Positions 35,701-44,700 of a DNA stretch of 64,000 bases are shown piece after piece. Position numbers and translations under genes: made by a program. The notes beneath the pieces are model-generated. The model saw only the letters and a list, made by a program, of their open reading frames with translations, did no database searches and was not told the origin of the DNA. The DNA is from Isoetes taiwanensis. Its lineage: Eukaryota > Streptophyta > Lycopodiopsida > Isoetales > Isoetaceae. Positions within the stretch are counted from its first letter, which is position 1. Each line of letters starts with the position of its first letter. The stretch spans positions 2,519,477 to 2,583,476 of the forward strand of contig JAJEKV010000097.1 of assembly GCA_021234155.1 (NCBI GenBank). Direction: 5' to 3'.

Positions 35701-38700
35701 GTAACCTTTGACATGCAAGAAGCAATCACATACCAAGGGAGACCATTATTTGCAATGGATCAGGTGCAAGATGATAACAATTATTGGACTGGGAAGGTTA
35801 GAGGTAAACTATTTGAAAGGTTACAGGAAGTGCCACAAAAGGAAGCTCTTTTGGCAACAGAGTCGTGTAAGGGCACACACAGAATGGTTACTCTATTTTG
35901 GTTTCTAGAACCCAATGGCATGAATATGATACAAGAGCAAGTCTGAATTCTATAGAGAAGCATACTACTACTACTACAGAGGTTTAACAAATACTTATGG
36001 GACTCTGATGCATTTGATGGCAACTTGCAATGCTAATAGGTCGATTGAGCTTCTGAATTGGGGACTAGACTCTTCTCACTACTTCACCCCTGAATTTACT
36101 GAGCGCTTCCCCTTCCTAGACACCTACTCTTTCTATTTTACTGAGCGTAGGCGTTGCTTTAGATTTCACATGTCCAGAATTAATATGTTTGGTAAAGAGA
36201 AATGTTCACGGCGGCCTTGGCCGCCGCGATAAATTTCTTGTATTAGTATTGCTTGTTTTCGATGGATTATGAAGAGGAATTACAATTGCTAAATGGTGGA
36301 TGTACATTTATAGAAGAAATATATTCGTTGCCCTTACAACATGAGAGGGATAACATCATGGAACGAGGGTGTTATGCCCGATTATAACAAACGAGGGCCA
36401 GAGGCCCGAGTTTGTTATAGTAGGGCATAACACCCAAGTTCTAGGGTGTTTTATCCGCCTTAACAACCTGGGCTCGAGAGTTACGGTGGTTTTCATAACA
36501 AGCTAGGTGTTTATAGCCATTTGACATAACCGCACTCTTCCACGTGTTACTGGTGAGTAACACTCTTGCAACCAACGGCTGAGATTTGACCTTAGCCTTA
36601 AAACTTGAGGGCCAGGTTGTTAAGGAAACTTTACACATTGGATATAGGTTTGTGCCTCCTATTTTGATAGCTTTTTATGGATGCCCCTTATTTCTCTAGT
36701 ACTTTCCTTCTCATTATCTATTGCATATCTCGTCCTTACCCTTGTCTTGTTAGACCTAGACCTTATCTAAGGCCTCTTGTGGTGGATTTATTTTTGCTCC
36801 ATTTTGATTCTATCACCATTGCAGTTTTGTTTTTAGCTCCATGTTGCTCTAGTAAGACGTTGAGTCCTTTTATTTTGCCTCATAGATTGGCATGGTTATT
36901 ATATGGGTGTGATGTTTTCTAAATGTGTTCGTTCATGGTTTTGGAATGCTTCAAAAGGTAATGATTCAATTGCTCAAGCTGAAGAGATATTATTAACGAT
37001 TTTGATGCTATCTTGATGTCATGCTATGTTGAGGAGGATTTCAAGCTTTGGGCCTATATATACCCTACCTTGCCTTCTCCACCCTGGTTCGAGGTCCACA
37101 GCTCTACCTGCGTTCTCAGTTGCCCATGAAGAAGCGCAGGATCATCGCGTTCATTCGAACAGGGGCCCACCATCTTCGGCTTGAGACGGGTCGGTGGATT
37201 GGAGAGCCGCGCCAGGACAGGCTTTGTCAGTGTTGCCCGCTGAGGGTTGTTGAGGATGAAAGCCATGCCTTCCAGAGCTGTCCAGCCTATAGTCAGATTC
37301 GGGCTCGCTACATTCTCTTGGTGCGACCTGGTCTGCCCCTGCACGAGCTACTCAGTACGCCGTCAGTTCGATCCCTTGGCTCCTACCTCCAGGAGGTTTT
37401 GGATCTGCGAACTCACCTCTGCCCCCGGGCACCTACCTGAGGTGCCGGGAATTCATGTGTATATGTATATTTGTACAGCTGCCAGCAGGCTTGTTGCTGC
37501 GACGGTTTTTCCCTCCTAAGGGGGGGTTTTTAATCCGGGTAGCAACGGGCTTGCTGCACCCGTGTAATTTGGGTCCCATAGGCCGATTGGCCTCCGCGGA
37601 CGATAAAAGAACCTTCCTTCCTTCCTTCCTTCCTTCTGGTTTCTTTTCATCCATTGGCCCTTGTCATCATCACCATTGTTTCCTTTGCCTTTTCAAAGCC
37701 CATTCTTGCATTTTAGTCCACAAGCTCTAACTTTCGTTCTAGATATGTTGTTGCCTCTATTTGGCCTTGTTCGAGATGTGGCTAGGAGATTGTCCACCCC
37801 TTTGCTTGGAAAGAAACAACCCATCATTTTCTCATATGGTTCGCAAGCTTTTTGATCAATTTGCTTCTCCTGCAACTTCTCTTTTGGACATTATGAGATG
37901 TACAACTATTGTTATTGCCTTTGTCACCTTGCTATGCAGTAAGGAGCTGTTATATTTGCTTTGGAATAAGATTTTGATTTTGGATACCCACCTAGCCTTT
38001 TCCCTTGGGTGATTGGTGCTTGGGTCTCTATTGCCCGCCTCTCTGGTTCATATTGCTCTGTCGGCTTTTAAAGAGTGTTGAATTTGAAAATTTATGTTGA
38101 AGTGGATGGTGCGACTATTGGCCTTTGGATTAGAGGCATCCATGTGATGCATCATGGTTTTTTTTTGAGGAGAACTTGTCTCAAGCCTTTCCTTTCTGCC
38201 ATGGATTAGAGGCATCATGGATTAGAGGCATCCATTCTAGGAACTTGTCTCAAGCCTTTCCTTTCTGCCATTGGTAAAGACGCAAGTGTCTTTGGTACCC
38301 ATTCAGCAAGAAGAGAAGGAGCTACTTTAACAGCTGCTTTGAATATCCCAGATAGAACCTTCAAGGCACGTGGTCATTGGCGCTCTGATTCAGCTAAAGA
38401 TGGTTATGTTTGCCCTTCTATCCAGAAAAAACTACTTGTCTCCGTTCCTTGGGCTTAGGTCCTACCGATCCTAGTGCTTTGGCTCTCTTGTTAGCTTCCT
38501 CTGCTCCGACTAGTTCTTAACTCTGCTGCCTCTGTTTTTTCATCATTGCGACTCATGTTGTGTTTTTAGTGGAGATGCCTAGATGTGGCTTTCTTTCAGT
38601 TGTGGTCTCTCTCTTCTCTTTTCCTCTCTTAGTCAGCTTATTGGTTTTGACAATTTAATTTATCTTCATATAATGATAAGAAGATAAATGTAACTGTCAA

Positions 38701-41700
38701 AACCATTGCCACATTTCTAGTTAGTTTTGACAGTTACAATTTTCCACGTTATTTTATACCCCTTCTTTCCGTTTTTGAAGGACGAAAGCCAAGAAGTTTA
38801 TTAATCAGATAAAAAGTACAAAATTTACATGTCTCATCTAATTGTGTAAGCACAAAAATATGCCATAGGAGCACGAGCCTGGAGCACAATGTACTTACTC
38901 CAGAATAGGAGACTAATGATAAGAATCAATTCGAAGATACTGAATCTAGATGCGTTCCAACATTTCTGACTCAAGGGAGGAACACTCGTAGGCTGTCAAT
39001 ATCTTTTTTTGGGCCACCGTAATAACATCGCGTGCAGAAGAATTAATGCCCTGAAAGATGTAGTGTCTGCGACGCTCCCATATCGACCATAGGAGCCAAC
39101 CGGAACCAAGATGGAATGCCCTTTGTTTAGCTGGAGGCCATGCATTGGGATAGAACGCCAAGAGGATGCATCGGCAGTCCAATGTACTGTTAAACAAACC
39201 CTGTAGCCAGGACCATGCTGGTTGAACCTCAGGACAATCAAAGAGACAATGTTCAAGAGTCTCAACATCCAAAAGACAGAGTGGGCATACTGCAGATATG
39301 CGAGGATCATAGCGATGTCGGAAGGCATTAACCCACAGGCACCTGTGGATAACTTGCCACCCATCTGGCAACTCATCCTTCTTTCCTTTCCCTTCTCATC
39401 ACCTCATCTGCATCTCCATTTTGCTTTGCCATAGCCCATCCGTTCCCACCCACCCTCGACTAGTCTTTGACTTCGCTGCCTCTATTTTTTTAGCATTGTA
39501 ACTCATGTTGTGCTTTTAGTGAAAATGCCCAGATGTGGCTTTCTTTCAATTGTGGTCTCTCTCTTCTCTGTGCCTCTCTTAGTTAGCTTGTTGATTTGGA
39601 CAATTTAATTTATCTTCGGATAATGATAACAAGATAAATGTAATTGTCAAAACCATTGCCACATTTCTAATTAGTTTAAACAGTTATATCTTTCCACGTT
39701 ATTTTATACCCCTTCTTCCCTTTATTTTATACCCCTTCTTCCTTTCCCTTCTCATAAGCTCATCTGCGTCTCCATTTTGCTTTGACGTAGCCCCTCAACC
39801 CCTTCCCCCACCCCATGTGAGTCTGTCTCAGTGTTGGGTAGACTTTTGGACCTATTTCCTCGATGAGACCTTTGCATCCTCTGACCCATTACTTTAGTTG
39901 GATTTTTCTATTGTGCTAGATGTTAGCGGAACATTGTGGCTCAAGCAGCATTACCATTGTGGCTCCTGTTGTGTTTTAAGTGGAGCATTGTGGCTCGAGA
40001 AGCATTAGTGCTATGGATATCGTGTGGCTCATGTTATGTTTTAGTGGAGCATTGTGTAAGCAGCATTAGCATTGTGGCTAAATGTGTGGCTCTCCAATTG
40101 TATAGCATTATGACTCATGGTGGTTTTTAGTGGAGATGCCCACATCTGCAACTCCTTGTCCATCTGCTTGCGAGCCTTGATTTTCTCACCCAACCCCAGT
40201 AGTAGCTCGTATGCTTATTGTGAAAGACCCTTGTGTCCTTTGTGTTGAGTTTTGATTTATGAGCTTATGACCCTCTTGATATATGTATTGTGTATGGCGA
40301 CCCTTGTGCCAGTGGATAGTTGTATGATTGGGGGCCCATATGCCTAGCATGGTTGGCTGTAAGAGGCCCTCGTACCTAGTATAGTTGGTTGTGAGATTGT
40401 GGCCCGCAATACAATGGACAATTGGAGATTGTCAGCCATGTGCCAGGCATTTGGTTGTGTACTCGTTAGATCAACCTTATGTAATGGCATGCTGCCAATA
40501 GAATTAGAGCTCAAGCTTTAATCTAGAATTGGATAGAAAGTGGAAGGTAGCAGCACTAACAGAATTACTAACAGAATGAGTTACTGGAACTTGAAACTAG
40601 ATTAGGAAACAAAACGAAATCTTGAACTGGATATGAAGATATGGAGCTGATAACTAGCCAACCAATTGTGTTTGCCATTGTCCATCATCAAGTTGTTCAT
40701 CATTCCTCTTCAAATGATGATGGAGTAAAGCACAATACCTTGATCTGCTTTATCTCCTACGCCATGTTCTCCAATATTTTCTCTCTTTATAAGATATTTC
40801 ATGATCAAGAAACGTGTAGAATGAAGAAAAACTTAAACTCAAAAAGGCTAAGGGATTCTCGTTTGAACCCTCATGAACCTATAGGAAAACAATAGAGATA
40901 GACGAGAATTATGCAAACGAAAGTGATGATGATATAGAGCAGAGCACAAGGACCACAAGAACATGAGCTAGAAGACTCGAGACTGCATTAAAGCGGATCA
41001 ATTCTCATGCCTCGGGCCCCTTTACGTACTAAAAAGAAAATCTCATTTCTGCACCATGCGAGTTTCTAAACTTATAGTCCGAAATTTCATATGGGCTGGT
41101 ACGGAGGAGGGTGCTGTGATTAAGGTGGCATGGTCTAAATGTCTATCTCCTCTTCCAAATTAGGCTAGACAGTTAAGACGTATTGTCCAGATCAATCTTT
41201 ATATAGAAACCTCAAATCAGCCTTGGCCATAGGATCTAACTAATCGATATCTATACACACCACCATAGGTAGGGAACAACCATGAGAACAGCATTGTAGA
41301 AGGACAAGAGCGTGTAACTTTTTGGAGTTACAGTTTATCAGCAAGTCTATTACTGCTATGGTTTTTCTCTCAAAAAACCTTTCGGGGTAGGGTTCTTTTA
41401 ATCATGGACGATGATAATAGGTCTGTTGTGTTCTTGTCCCCATCGAAGAAAATTCAAAAATTCTGATTCAATTCTTTACCCATTTCTATCGATAAACTTA
41501 GGGTTATGAGTCTTTTAGTTAATAATCTGATGCAAACTTAGGGACCAACAATTGCCTTTTAGAAACCTATATTTTTAGGGTGTTAAAATAACAACTAGTA
41601 GTCTTTTTCTCCAATGATCCAGTTGGTCTTGTGAATATCAAATATCCGCATGAATGTTAAATGTTTCTCAACTAGTTCCTTCGAACTCTCTCAAATTTCT

Positions 41701-44700
41701 TTGGCTCAAAATGGAATTACTACTTTAATAAGATTAGAGAGCTTGTGTTTGCATCTACAAAGTACACTATAAAAGTAAATCCATATCCACATTTAGGTAG
41801 GGTTTCCTTGCTTAATAAGACACCTACAAATATGTAATGTTCGGGCAGAGGATATTCCAATTATAGGTTCCCCTTCTTGAGCTCTTCAAAATATGAAGAG
41901 TTTGCTTGAAATTGTTGTTTGCTACTACTGCATCAAACTAAACAGCCACTGCTCTAAACCATTACATTAGAAAATGTGCCAACGCAACCAATTTCACTTT
42001 GCTTGCTCGAACGAGGTCACCAAGCCCTTACTAGCAAGCCCTTACCAGGCAAAATTGCCTGCCTTAGCACATTATCGACCACACTCTATAACATAGTGTG
42101 ATGTAAGACTTGTATAAATACCTGAGATGATATTTGATAGTGCTATGGAATGTGAAAATCTAGGTATTGACTTCTGTTGGGGGTAGGGGGGCAGGTGCAA
42201 CGAATGACAATGATAGTATGGCTAATATCGCTATTGGTTCTAGGCATAGACCCTTATGGGTGCAACAAATGAAATGCTATTTAGAATTCCTATAATTAAT
42301 ATTGTTTTTTGTTATAGGTCATTATAATGTATTTGTTTGCCATGATATAATGCTCTCCGCTCCCTTGGAATGATGTCCGTGCTTATCGAAATGCTAAGTG
42401 CCATGACCTCCAAGATGAATTGTAAGTGGATTTGTCCATCGAAGGGCTTGGAAATGAACTTCTCAATATGGCTATAAAATGAACTGTAAGTGGATTTGTC
42501 CATTGAAGGGCTTAAAAATGAACTATATACGGCTATAAAATGAACTATAAGTGCATCTGTCCATCGAAGGGCTTCAAATGGAACTTTTCAATAAGGCTAT
42601 ATCTTGCACGATGTAGCGATTCATAAAATGAAACAGTCATCTAAGTGGCTTTAAACACAGTTTTGCATTTTAGGGACTCAAGTCACTCTAATTTATGTGG
42701 CACGTGTCATAAACCCAACGGTTGACGCCAAGCATGTTCGCAAAAAAATAGAATGTTAGTAAATGGAGTTCTTTAAGTAGAAACGAAACATTTCCATGTG
42801 GTGACATATCATTGAAACATAAAGTAGAACACATATCATTGGAAATATTATTCGCTCATTATGTGGCACGTGGCATAAACCCAAGGGTTGAAGCCAAAAA
42901 TGTTCTCAAGAAAACACAATGTTAGCAAATGGAGTTCTTTGAAAATTCCTAGAAATGAAACATTGCCATGTGGCAACATATTATTGGAAAATAAGGTAGA
43001 ACGGAGACTAAATGATTTTTGACATAGCTGAGGTTTCATTTACCTACTTAGGTAGATGTTGCAACCATAGATACACAATCTAGTCTTACATTCTTATCTA
43101 GGCAATTCTAAGATGTCCTACAGCTAGATTGGCTATGCCATATAATCAGCAGAGCAATAGGGGCAAGATAAGCCATGGTTTCCAGCGCCTCTGTTGGTTA
43201 TAGTGAAAAATGAAAGAAAGGGCCTTTGACGGCCGTGTTCTGCGCCCTGTTCTGAGCATTGGCTATGGCGGCTAGTGGGCTTACTCTGTGGTCTGGCGTT
43301 TGGGCGATGGCGGGATTAACAAGCATAAAGAGTTCGAGCTTATTTCTGGGGCGCCAAAGAAAAACTTCCCATCCGAAGAAAAATCATGGTATATTCTATT
43401 CCCTCTTTCCACTTTTGGTAATGATTTCTAGCATTTTTACCTTTGATTCTTCCTCTGCAACCTGTATCAAATCGATTTTTGCATTTTTTTTGCATGATTT
43501 TGTTGATTCTTGCATCCTTTTTCTTCTATCTGAAACCTGTAGTACCATGATTCTAGCATCTAATTGGCAATGCATACCAGAAATTGCCAATGCCAATGCC
43601 AATGCAAATGCGGAGCATAAGCCTCCGGCAGCAGAATTGGGCGCAAAGGGGGCATTTGGAAACAGGGGCAACCACCAGCAACACAGAGGGCATTCTCATC
43701 GCTTCCGACCCTCCGCCATCTGCTCTGCGCCTTACCCGCCAGCTGCTCTGCGCCTTGGCCGACCCTGCCGCGGCCAAGCGCAAATGGGTCTACTTTTTCG
43801 AGGTCCAGTTCATCCCCGAATCTGATCTCAAGGCCATCGATGCTCTTTGGCGTTCCTGTAGCGGTGATAAATTTGGTTACAGTATCCAGAGACGGATTTG
43901 GAAGAGCTGTAACAGAGATTGGGACCTTTTCTTCAGAAAAGTCAGGTGGACGCGAGCCCTTGATGAGCGTAATGACGCCTACAAGATATTCCCCACGGAA
44001 TTTTGCTGGGATGCTTCGGATTCTACGCCAGGTCACCTCCCTCTTACCAATGCTCTCAGAGGTATCCAGCTCCAGTATAATTATCGTATAAATAGTATGG
44101 CGCAAATATTGAATCTCATTGGGTACCATGATCTTAATTTGTCGGTATAAGTGGTCATGTACAAACAAAATCTCGGCACTATAGTTGTATATGAGAATGT
44201 ACGCAAACTGTAACTAACTTTGAAATCTACTTACTATTTGTCTCATCACATATAGGCAGTTTGTAATATTCCATTATTTTTAGGGTGTATTATTATTTCG
44301 CGTGTTCTAAATTTATTCGAGACCATTAGATTGCAGTAGTTTATGGGGAATATTCTATGTTGGGCACTCTAGACCATTCCTGCAAAGAATATGGGGTCGA
44401 ACAGGCATGTCTTGACTTGCCTCACAGTATGTGAACTGCAATCAACATACATCTCTATAGTCGCATCTCAAGGATGTCCAGAATTGAGGTATATTCGACT
44501 TAGCACAATTGCGGCCGCCGCGATAAACTTCTTGTAAACATAATTGCCATTCCCAATGTGAATATAGTTATTAATATATACCTAATGTGTATGTTGAAGT
44601 GCAATATGTCTATAGCGACTCCTAAGGTACCTATCTCATGCTTCTTGCAGAAGTTTTAATGATAGTTCCAACATCATAACAAATATTGATCACATTGAGA

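Noticed and set aside
43259-43825. 188-codon frame as the GUN4-locus protein
   Set aside because: It reads through the intron and then in the wrong frame. The conserved GUN4 domain is in the other frame (43584-44150).
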